This document shows, piece by piece, positions 1-7,162 of a stretch of DNA of 34,335 nucleotides (positions within the stretch are counted from its first letter, which is position 1; the number at the start of each line of letters is the position of its first letter). Position numbers and translations under genes: made by a program. The stretch covers positions 1-34,335 of the forward strand of contig WTJK01000026.1 in NCBI GenBank assembly GCA_011524855.1. The letters run 5' to 3'. The notes beneath the pieces are model-generated. The model searched no databases, had not been told where the DNA came from, and was given only the letters and a program-made list of their open reading frames with translations. This DNA is from Methanobacteriota archaeon (GTDB lineage Archaea; Thermoplasmatota; Poseidoniia; Poseidoniales; Poseidoniaceae).

Positions 1-54
1 TGTGGTGTCTGAGACATCCGAAGGTCGCGGGTTCGAGCCCCGCTCCCGGCACCA
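1..54 (+). tRNA. tRNA, 3' part only (truncated by window edge)
   Basis: A T-arm is visible: stem GCGGG (27-31), loop TTCGAGC (32-38), stem CCCGC (39-43). It is followed by a seven-base acceptor strand TCCCGGC (44-50), discriminator A51 and an encoded CCA (52-54). The 5' half lies outside the window. The sequence between 1 and 26 does not give one convincing anticodon loop. It can fold as small hairpins (for example TGTC-TGA-GACA at 6-16, or CC-GAA-GG at 18-24), which would suit a long variable arm of a class II tRNA. With A as discriminator, Leu would be a reasonable guess, but the isotype cannot be fixed from what is here. Confidence 0.8.
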
Positions 55-135
55 TCTGGTCACGCGTCAGCTGGGGAACCCACCGGCAAAGCCAAGAGGT
101 AAACGCGGAGCACGACCCGTCCCTGAGGTGACCTC

Positions 136-828
136 ATGACCCTGCTCAGCATGTCCAGTGTTCAACGGTACTACAGCACACCCGCCGGTGACGTCAAGGC
201 GCTTGACGGCATCAACATCGAAATTGAGCAAGGCGAACGGGTGGTCCTGCTCGGCCCCTCGGGTTCGGGAAAGACCACGTTGTTGAATTGCCTCTCGGCA
301 CTCGACAGCCCCACCAACGGCACCTACATCTTCGACGGCGAGGCCGTACCTCGCAACGATTCGGAAGCCATGACGCGCTTCCGCCGGGAGAACATCGGTT
401 ACGTCTTTCAATTCTTCAACCTCCTTCAGGACTTGACGGTGATGGAAAACATCCTGCTCATTCAGGAATTGGCCGGTCAAAAGGACCCCAAACGGGCCAA
501 GGCCCTGCTGGACCTCGTCGGTTTGAGCGCTGAAGCCAACCGATTTCCAGGTGAAATCAGCGGCGGTCAGCAACAGCGGGTGGCCATTGCCCGCAGCATC
601 GCCAAGCGACCTCGGTTGCTGTTGGGAGACGAGCTGACGGGCAACCTCGACTCCGAGACCTCAGACATGGTGATGAAGGCGTTGGTCCACGCTTGCGAGC
701 AGGAGAACATCACGGCCGTGTTCGTGACTCACGACGAGGGATTGGTGAAATTTGCCACCCGCGTCATTCGCATTGACAGTGGACAAATCGTGTCCGACGA
801 GCAGCAAACCCCCGCCACCGTCGAATGA
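136..828 (+). CDS. ABC transporter ATP-binding protein, MacB/LolD type
   Basis: This 230-residue cytoplasmic ATPase energises the FtsX-type permease encoded 9 bp downstream. Walker A is GPSGSGKT (residues 40-47), the Q-loop glutamine is near 92 in YVFQFFNLL, the signature ISGGQ is at 141-145, Walker B with the catalytic Glu is LLLGDE (161-166), and the switch His is in VFVTHD (199). Length and motifs match the LolD/MacB/FtsE-like family. The usual DEPTGNLD block reads DELTGNLD here, a Pro-to-Leu change right after the catalytic Glu. The start is supported by GAGGTGA at 125-131, four bases before the ATG. Its probable job, by family, is mechanotransmission or export of lipoproteins, peptides or other envelope substrates. 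The substrate cannot be told from the sequence. Confidence 0.93.
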   Translation: MTLLSMSSVQRYYSTPAGDVKALDGINIEIEQGERVVLLGPSGSGKTTLLNCLSALDSPTNGTYIFDGEAVPRNDSEAMTRFRRENIGYVFQFFNLLQDLTVMENILLIQELAGQKDPKRAKALLDLVGLSAEANRFPGEISGGQQQRVAIARSIAKRPRLLLGDELTGNLDSETSDMVMKALVHACEQENITAVFVTHDEGLVKFATRVIRIDSGQIVSDEQQTPATVE

Positions 829-837
829 GGCCGTTCC

Positions 838-3291
838 ATGTCAGCCCTCCTCAACAAACGCTTGGCTCGGTCCCTGTGGAAGACCAAATTGCGATTGATT
901 TCCGTGGTGCTCATGGTGTTCATGGGGGTGTTCGCCGGCATCACCTTCACCGGTTATGCTGCCAACCTGGAGACGATGTACGACCAACTCCAATCCGACA
1001 CGGATTCGGGCGGAAACCTGGCCGATTTGTGGATCGACAACAGCACCGCCGTGTGGTCCGCCGGTGAGGTGGCGGCGTTCTGCACCCAACTCGAATCGAA
1101 TTGGGACACCAGCACGGCCCAAGGGGCTGCGTTGGACTCGTGCGAAGGTCGCATGGTGGTGCCCGGGATCATGTTCCACAGCAACGCCACGGGGGACCAC
1201 TTGTTGACCGCAGTATGGCACGGCATGCCCGTATCGGCCAACGCCGACCGCTTGTGGATGCCCGAAGGGGAAACCGAAGGTCGGTGGGCGACCAACGACC
1301 GTGAGGTTGTCATCGACCAACACGTCGCCGAAGTGCTCGACCTCGACCTTGGCGACGACGTAAACCTCACGTCGGGCAACGGGTCGTTTACGTTCACCGT
1401 CGTTGGCTTCGCCTTCCATCCGCTGCATGTGTTGATGATGCCGGAGGGCGCCATTTTTCCGCCCAACGAAGGTGATTTCGTGGTGGGATACCTCTCGGAC
1501 GAAGGACTGGCGCGCATGCACGGCGTGGCCGACGGGAGTGCCAACACCATTCTGCTCGATGTGGAAGGGACCCCTTCCTTTGACCTCCCGGACACCGAAG
1601 CAGACGAGGGCGCCGGCATGCGAGGCGTCCACGAGGCCACCGAGGAGGCCCTCGAAGCCACCGAACTGGACGCACGGGTGAGGGATCGAGGCCAACACCC
1701 TTCCGTCGAATTCCTGCGCCAAGACCTTGAGGGGGCCAAACGAACCAGCACCCCGTTCACCGTGATGATCGCCGTCATCGCCTCCATCACCATCGTTCTC
1801 AGCCTCCAGCGACTGGTCCAAAGCCAAGCCAGGGAAATCGCCGTGTTGCGTACGCTGGGCGTCCCACGTCGCAGCCTGATGACGGGGTACTTGTTGGCGC
1901 CCATTGCCATTGGTGCAGTGGGCTGCACGCTGGGTGCGCTGGCTGGCCCAAGCGGCATGCACTTCATGCTGGATTTCTACGAATCCTTCGTTGGATTGCC
2001 CATCGTTGAGCGACGGTTGGACGCCAGCATGTACGCTACCATCATCGCCACCACCATGACCGTCGTGTTTGTCTCGGGCGCCTTCCCCGCTTGGAAGTCC
2101 AGTCGGTTGGACCCGCTCATCGTGATGAGCGGCCAACACAACGTCCGGGTCGGGAGTTCTACCCTCAAACGGCTCACAACGTGGATGCCCACACAACTTG
2201 GCTTGTCCATCCGCTCCACGTTCCGCAAACCCATCCGCCTCAGCATGACGTTCCTTGCCGTTGGCATTTCGCTGATGTTGTTCGGTTCCATCCAGATGAT
2301 GACCGTGGGGTTGGAAGACACCATCGTCGGTGGTCTACGGGACGACCAAACCTGGGACGCTCAAGCCTACGTCATGCCGGGCGGCGATGTGGAGGTGATT
2401 GAATGGGCGGATGACCGAGACTTACTGCATGAGCGCCTCATCGAAATGGCATCGGGGGCTGTGGAAGGCCCCGACGGCGTCATGCGGGCTTTCACGGTCG
2501 TTGGCATGAACGGATACAACGGCGAAAGCATGCGACCCGTGAACATCGTGGACGGCACGGCGCTCTCGGCCGATGGTTCGGTGTTGGAGGTCATGATGGA
2601 CGAGGGCTCACTTTCCATGCTGGAGTGGAGCCTCGGTGAGCAACGGGACATTACCGTCAACGGCCAAACGGTCACGGTTGAGCCGGTCGGTGCCACCCGT
2701 GGTGAATTTGCCCGGACGATGTACTTCGACCGGGCGGATCTGGCGGAATTGACCGGCGCCAACGCCACGTCGGTGTACCTCAGCGGCCCGAACGGCGTGA
2801 GCGTGGACCAATCGTTGGGTGAGTTAACGGTCGGCGTGGTGGAACGTCAAGACCTCCTCAACGGCATTGAAACCCTGCTGGAACAGCAGACGCAATTCCT
2901 CCAGGTGATGATGGCCGTGGGCCTCATGTTCACGGTCGTGGTCATGTTCAACACGATGATCATGAACATCTCCGAACGCGATTTCGAACTCGCCACACTG
3001 CGGGTGCTCGGTGCGTCCACCAAGAGTTTGGGCGGCATGCTCCTGTTTGAGAGCCTCATCATCGGAACCGTGGGTGGCTTGGTCGGTGTTGCCTTCGCCT
3101 ACGGTGGCGCGTTGGGGTTGGCGGCCTCGTTCTCGTCCTGGGAATTCTACTTCCCCATCGTGCTCGTCCCCAGCGTGGCGTTCACCTTGATGGGCGGCGT
3201 GCTGCTGATCGCCGTGGCCATGACGCCCATCGGCGTCTGGCGTTTGCGCCGCATGGATTTGGTGGAGAAGGTCAAGGACCTGTCGCAGTGA
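838..3291 (+). CDS. FtsX/MacB-family ABC permease, two FtsX domains
   Basis: This 817-residue membrane protein pairs with the ATPase just upstream. A first transmembrane helix lies at about residues 21-41, followed by a large extracytoplasmic domain. The first FtsX domain (about 305-430) has the typical motif REIAVLRTLGVPRRSL. A second N-terminal-like helix lies at about 468-490, then another external domain, then a second FtsX domain (about 681-811) with the matching motif ELATLRVLGASTKSL. This internally duplicated layout is that of LolC/E-like or YknZ/SalY-like single-chain permeases. It starts nine bases after the ATPase stop, with GAGG just upstream, so the two are surely cotranscribed. 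The substrate is unknown; transport or extraction of envelope molecules is inferred from the family. Confidence 0.92.
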   Translation: MSALLNKRLARSLWKTKLRLISVVLMVFMGVFAGITFTGYAANLETMYDQLQSDTDSGGNLADLWIDNSTAVWSAGEVAAFCTQLESNWDTSTAQGAALDSCEGRMVVPGIMFHSNATGDHLLTAVWHGMPVSANADRLWMPEGETEGRWATNDREVVIDQHVAEVLDLDLGDDVNLTSGNGSFTFTVVGFAFHPLHVLMMPEGAIFPPNEGDFVVGYLSDEGLARMHGVADGSANTILLDVEGTPSFDLPDTEADEGAGMRGVHEATEEALEATELDARVRDRGQHPSVEFLRQDLEGAKRTSTPFTVMIAVIASITIVLSLQRLVQSQAREIAVLRTLGVPRRSLMTGYLLAPIAIGAVGCTLGALAGPSGMHFMLDFYESFVGLPIVERRLDASMYATIIATTMTVVFVSGAFPAWKSSRLDPLIVMSGQHNVRVGSSTLKRLTTWMPTQLGLSIRSTFRKPIRLSMTFLAVGISLMLFGSIQMMTVGLEDTIVGGLRDDQTWDAQAYVMPGGDVEVIEWADDRDLLHERLIEMASGAVEGPDGVMRAFTVVGMNGYNGESMRPVNIVDGTALSADGSVLEVMMDEGSLSMLEWSLGEQRDITVNGQTVTVEPVGATRGEFARTMYFDRADLAELTGANATSVYLSGPNGVSVDQSLGELTVGVVERQDLLNGIETLLEQQTQFLQVMMAVGLMFTVVVMFNTMIMNISERDFELATLRVLGASTKSLGGMLLFESLIIGTVGGLVGVAFAYGGALGLAASFSSWEFYFPIVLVPSVAFTLMGGVLLIAVAMTPIGVWRLRRMDLVEKVKDLSQ

Positions 3292-3303
3292 GCCGAACCC
3301 TTC

Positions 3304-4686
3304 ATGGAGTGCGTGCCGTACCCACACGGCATGGAAGACCTTCCCGAAATTGGCCATCGTGCCACGGTTTTGGTGAACACCCACCAAGGCGAGACCCGTC
3401 ATGAGGGCCGTGTGCTTCCCCCCGCAGCACCGCGTCACCTGACCCTCAAACTCGACAACGGGTACAACGTCAGCGTTCGACACGAAGATGTGGTGTCCGT
3501 AGAGGACCACGGCCGGGTTGAACCCACCACAACGGCGAGTGGAGAAACGGCGACGCCCGACGCAGGCTTGCCTCGGGTCCGTATCGTCCACACAGGGGGC
3601 ACCATCGCCTCCAAAGTCGACTACGCCAGTGGAGCCGTTGTGGCCCGTTCTGAACCCGAGGAACTCATCGCCTCCATCCCCGAACTGGCGCAACTCGCAG
3701 CCTTGGATGCGGTCAAGGTGGGCAACATGTTCAGCGACGACATCCGGCCCCAACACTGGAACCTCATGGCCGAGGCGGTGGCAGCGGCCTTCGAAGACGG
3801 CTGCCGCGGCGTGGTCATCGCCCACGGCACGGACACGTTGCACTACACCTCGGCTGCGTTGAACTTCATCTTCGGTGGCCAAGGTGACCGCTTGCCAGGT
3901 CCGATCGTGTTGGTCGGGTCCCAACGTTCGAGCGACCGCGGCTCCACCGACGCCACTGAGAACTTGCTCGCTGCCGTCCATTGGGCGGCATGGGGCCCGA
4001 CGCCAACGGGACACGCCGGTGACAACGCCGTCGTCGTCATGCACGAAGGGCAAAGCGACGGCACGCTCTCGGTTCATTCCGGCTTGGGTGTTCGCAAACT
4101 GCATTCCTCACGACGGGATGCGTTTCAACCGGTCAATGCCGAACCGTTGGCCACCGTTGCGTTGTCACCCGGAGGCCCCGAACACCGTCTTTCACCGGAC
4201 TATGAGGCGGTGCAAGGCGCCGCCAACCCGCGCCCCGTCGCCACCAAGGTTCACGGTTTCGAGCCCGGCCAGCGCATCGGTCACTTCGTTGCAGGTCCCT
4301 GGCTGCACGGAGAACACGTGGAAGCCGTCATCGCCAGCGGCGTGCAAGGCTTGGTGATCCACGGAACCGGTTTGGGTCATCTCCCCATCGAAGACGCCAT
4401 GGGCGATGCACCGGAAAACACCGTGCTTTGGCGAACCCTGACACGATGCATGAACCGTCAACTGCCCGTGGTGGTGGTCAACCAGTGCATCCACGGCCCT
4501 GTGGACATGAACGTCTACGCAAAGGGGCGGCAACAACGTTCGCTGGGCGTGCTTGGTCACGGCATGAACGCCACACCGGAAGCCATCAGTGTGAAGTTGC
4601 ATTGGGTGCTGTCACAAGCCATGGACGTGGCCGAAGCGATGGAAAAGAACCTGTGTGGAGAACACCGTGAAAACCTGCGTCGTTGA
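3304..4686 (+). CDS. gatD: Glutamyl-tRNA(Gln) amidotransferase subunit D
   Basis: GatD is the asparaginase-like subunit of the archaeal GatDE complex. It releases ammonia from glutamine (or asparagine) so that GatE can convert Glu-tRNA(Gln) to Gln-tRNA(Gln). The protein of up to 460 residues has the small N-terminal GatD beta-barrel (about 12-67). The asparaginase fold then begins with HTGGTIAS (96-103), carrying the first catalytic Thr, and continues to HGTDT (174-178), with the second Thr-Asp pair. The GatD-specific stretch VRKLHSSRRDAF follows later. A second ATG at 3331 (MEDLPEIGHRA) fits the family N-terminus equally well, and neither start has a clear ribosome site. gatE is not in the window. 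The gene lies 12 bp after the ABC permease and overlaps the upstream extension of the next gene. Confidence 0.94.
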   Translation: MECVPYPHGMEDLPEIGHRATVLVNTHQGETRHEGRVLPPAAPRHLTLKLDNGYNVSVRHEDVVSVEDHGRVEPTTTASGETATPDAGLPRVRIVHTGGTIASKVDYASGAVVARSEPEELIASIPELAQLAALDAVKVGNMFSDDIRPQHWNLMAEAVAAAFEDGCRGVVIAHGTDTLHYTSAALNFIFGGQGDRLPGPIVLVGSQRSSDRGSTDATENLLAAVHWAAWGPTPTGHAGDNAVVVMHEGQSDGTLSVHSGLGVRKLHSSRRDAFQPVNAEPLATVALSPGGPEHRLSPDYEAVQGAANPRPVATKVHGFEPGQRIGHFVAGPWLHGEHVEAVIASGVQGLVIHGTGLGHLPIEDAMGDAPENTVLWRTLTRCMNRQLPVVVVNQCIHGPVDMNVYAKGRQQRSLGVLGHGMNATPEAISVKLHWVLSQAMDVAEAMEKNLCGEHRENLRR

Positions 4687-4747
4687 GCGTTTGAATCAAA
4701 AACCGAGGCGGAGTGGACAAGACGTGGAAGGCAACGTGGACCATCGC

Positions 4748-6286
4748 ATGGAAGATTTGCGTGGAAAGCGGGAAGCCGCCAGGCTCGGCGGCGGCCTGAA
4801 GCGCCAAGAATCCATTCGAGCCAGTGGACGTGGGACAGCGAGGGACCGCATCAACAACCTTCTCGACGAAGGCTCCTTTTTGGAATTGGACACCTTCGTG
4901 ACCCACCGCACGGTTGACCATGAGATGTTCATGCACCAGACCCTGGGAGACGGGGTGGTCACCGGCCAAGGCACCATCGAGGGACGACGCGTCTACTGCT
5001 TCGCCCAAGATTTCAGCGTTCACGGCGGCAGCATGGGCGAAATGCACGCCATGAAGATCGCCAAAGTCGTGGAGATGGCCGAGCGTGCCAAAGCACCGCT
5101 CATCGGCATGTGGGACGGAGGTGGCCAACGCGCCCAAGACGGTGTCAACGCGCTCGCCGGCACGGGCGAAATGCTGGACCGACTGGTGCAGTGCAGTGGT
5201 CGCATTCCACTCATCAGCGTGGTCCTCGGCCCTGTGGTGGGGGCGTCTGCGCTCGCAGCTTCCCTTTCGGATTTCACCATCCTCGGTGAAGAGCACGGTC
5301 AACTGTTCATGTCCTCTCCGCTCGAGACGCCTGAAGTCATGCTTGGTGAAGTGGACGCTGCCGGGCTCGGGGGTGCCAACCTCCACGCCTCTCGCTCGGG
5401 CATCGCCTCGCTCATTGCTGACGACGAGGAGGAAGCCTGTGAATTGGCCGCAACCATCCTGTCCTTCCTGCCCGACCACAACATGGCGGACCCGCCGCAC
5501 GTACCCACCGCCGACCCCACCGGTCGGGTCAACGACACCCTCCAAGAGCTCGTGCCGGACAACCCCAACAAGCCCTACGACATGGTGCAGGTGGTGGCCG
5601 ATGTGGTGGACGACGGCGATTTCATGGAGTTGTTTCCCTCCTACGCTGAGAACATCATCATCGGTTTTGCTCGGCTGAACGGCCAGTCCATCGGTGTCAT
5701 CGGCAACCAACCCAAGGTCTTGGCTGGATGTCTGGACATCGACGCCTCCATCAAAGCAGCACGGTTCATTCGAACCTGCGACGCGTTCAACATCCCGTTG
5801 GTCACGTTCGAAGATGTACCCGGATTTTTGCCCGGTGTCGTGCAAGAATGGGGCGGCATCATCCGTCACGGCGCCAAACTCCTGTTTGCCTACGCAGAGG
5901 CCACCGTCCCCAAACTGACGCTGGTGACCCGCAAGGCCTACGGTGGTGCCTACCTCGCCATGTCCTGCAAGCACCTGCAAAGCGATTACAACGTGGCCTG
6001 GCCAACGGCCGAGTTGGCTGTCATGGGGGCAGAAGGTGCGGTGAACATCATCCACCGACGAGAGATCGGTGCCGCACCCGACGAGGAAAAGGAAACCGTG
6101 CGCCAGCGACTGGTCGACGAATACAAAGCCAAATTTGGCGACCCCTACGTGGCGGCCCGAAACGGGTGGCTGGACGACGTAATTGAACCACAGGAGAGCC
6201 GTCAACGGCTCATCCGTGCCCTCAACATTCTCCGCACCAAGCGCGAATGGTCCCCCCCAAAGAAGCACGGCAACATCCCCCTGTGA
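4748..6286 (+). CDS. Acyl-CoA carboxylase carboxyltransferase (PccB/MmdA family)
   Basis: This 512-residue biotin-dependent carboxyltransferase subunit moves a carboxyl group from carboxybiotin to an acyl-CoA such as propionyl- or acetyl-CoA. The start at 4748 (MEDLRGKREAARLGGG) fits the family N-terminus. The frame is open back to an ATG at 4655, which would overlap gatD by 32 bp. With the 4748 start, the first oxyanion block is GGGQRAQDGV (from 124), the second block is GNQPKVLAG (319-327), and DVPGFLPG lies at 356-363. The C-terminus ends in the family-typical HGNIPL. In RKAYGGAYLAMSCKHL, the residue that is Asp in propionyl-CoA-specific enzymes is Leu (codon 5954-5956), so the acyl specificity is uncertain. 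The biotin carboxylase and biotin carrier genes are not in the window. Confidence 0.93.
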   Translation: MEDLRGKREAARLGGGLKRQESIRASGRGTARDRINNLLDEGSFLELDTFVTHRTVDHEMFMHQTLGDGVVTGQGTIEGRRVYCFAQDFSVHGGSMGEMHAMKIAKVVEMAERAKAPLIGMWDGGGQRAQDGVNALAGTGEMLDRLVQCSGRIPLISVVLGPVVGASALAASLSDFTILGEEHGQLFMSSPLETPEVMLGEVDAAGLGGANLHASRSGIASLIADDEEEACELAATILSFLPDHNMADPPHVPTADPTGRVNDTLQELVPDNPNKPYDMVQVVADVVDDGDFMELFPSYAENIIIGFARLNGQSIGVIGNQPKVLAGCLDIDASIKAARFIRTCDAFNIPLVTFEDVPGFLPGVVQEWGGIIRHGAKLLFAYAEATVPKLTLVTRKAYGGAYLAMSCKHLQSDYNVAWPTAELAVMGAEGAVNIIHRREIGAAPDEEKETVRQRLVDEYKAKFGDPYVAARNGWLDDVIEPQESRQRLIRALNILRTKREWSPPKKHGNIPL

Positions 6287-6314
6287 CCAAGGCTGCTTGC
6301 GTCTCAAACACCCA

Positions 6315-6320
6315 CTTATG
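6315..6320 (+). promoter_or_regulatory. TATA-like box for PKD-protein gene
   Basis: CTTATG is centred about 27 bases before the ATG at 6344. That is the usual archaeal TATA-to-start spacing and would give a leaderless transcript. It lies in the only notable gap on this side (6287-6343). The match is weak and rests on spacing. Confidence 0.3.
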
Positions 6321-6343
6321 AACGAAGTTGCGCTTGCACCTTC

Positions 6344-7138
6344 ATGGACAGGTGGACCTTGCTCGGCATCGTTGTCGCCGTCTTTGCGCTGGGAGCTGTT
6401 TCCGGTTACGCCGTACTGAGCACCGACCTCGTCAGCCGTTCATCCAGCGACGGTTTTGAAGCGGCCGTTGACCAATCAAACGGCACCAACCGTTACGTGA
6501 TGGTCGAAGTCGACGAAGGTGACAACAACGAGGAACAGCAAGTCGAGGAAATCCTCCACGAATTCGTCTTCTCCGCAACCGGTGTGGAAGGCCTCGTGGT
6601 CTGGGACTTCAGCGACGGCACCACGGCCACCGGCTCTTCCGCCGTTCATGCCTTTGAGCGTCCCGGACAGTACGAAGTCACCGCCACCCACACCCTCGGG
6701 TCGTCGGTTGAGGTGCGAACGGTGATGGTTGAAGTGGACTTGCATTCCGAAGTGGAAGTGGACAACATGGAGTGCGTGTGCGCACCAACCGCCAAGGACA
6801 GCATCGTTCAACTCACCGACCACAGCGGTGAAGCGGATCTCCAGGGCTTCGTGCGCGTTGAGCACGACGGCAGCAGCGAATCCTGTGCGCTGCGCAACCC
6901 CCTCCAAGAGTGCCACCTGCGGGTGATTTACGAGCTCCTCGAGGACGAGCAGTTGATTGCGTCCGATGTCTTGTTCGACGACACGTTCCGTTCCAACGAA
7001 CTCGTGGTGGACTTTGCTTTCATGGACACCGTCCTTGAAGAAGGACAGCGCATTCAACTTCGGCTCGAAACCGACCAGCTGCGAGATTGGCACAAACCGA
7101 ACGCCGAGTGGACGACATCAGCGCCGGTTGCCCAATGA
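6344..7138 (+). CDS. Membrane-anchored PKD-like surface protein
   Basis: This 264-residue protein has an N-terminal hydrophobic segment (about 5-25) and no obvious cleavage site, so it is probably an anchored extracytoplasmic protein. After an acidic linker (about 55-70) comes a PKD-like beta-sandwich with the diagnostic WDFSDGT (87-93) and a following HAFERPGQYEVT strand pair. The C-terminal 130 residues contain several cysteines (ECVCAP; CALRNPLQEC) and look like a second beta domain of no recognised family. The gene starts a new unit after the carboxyltransferase and converges with the secreted hydrolase-like gene, only 24 bp away. The function is unknown; binding of carbohydrate or protein outside the cell is the usual role of PKD domains. 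Confidence 0.75.
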   Translation: MDRWTLLGIVVAVFALGAVSGYAVLSTDLVSRSSSDGFEAAVDQSNGTNRYVMVEVDEGDNNEEQQVEEILHEFVFSATGVEGLVVWDFSDGTTATGSSAVHAFERPGQYEVTATHTLGSSVEVRTVMVEVDLHSEVEVDNMECVCAPTAKDSIVQLTDHSGEADLQGFVRVEHDGSSESCALRNPLQECHLRVIYELLEDEQLIASDVLFDDTFRSNELVVDFAFMDTVLEEGQRIQLRLETDQLRDWHKPNAEWTTSAPVAQ

Positions 7139-7162
7139 ACGGGCGTGCTGACCCCTGTTGAC

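Noticed and set aside
2824-4104. A minus-strand open frame of 426 codons opposite the permease end and gatD
   Set aside because: Shadow frame; it spans two unrelated sense genes and has no plausible domain.
4655-4747. Earlier ATG for the carboxyltransferase
   Set aside because: It would overlap gatD by 32 bp and add 31 residues not found in the family. The MEDLRGKREAARLGGG start fits better, though the earlier start cannot be fully excluded.
4586-6307. A minus-strand open frame of 573 codons opposite the carboxyltransferase gene
   Set aside because: Shadow of the conserved carboxyltransferase frame. The product is His/Val/Gly-rich with no motif.
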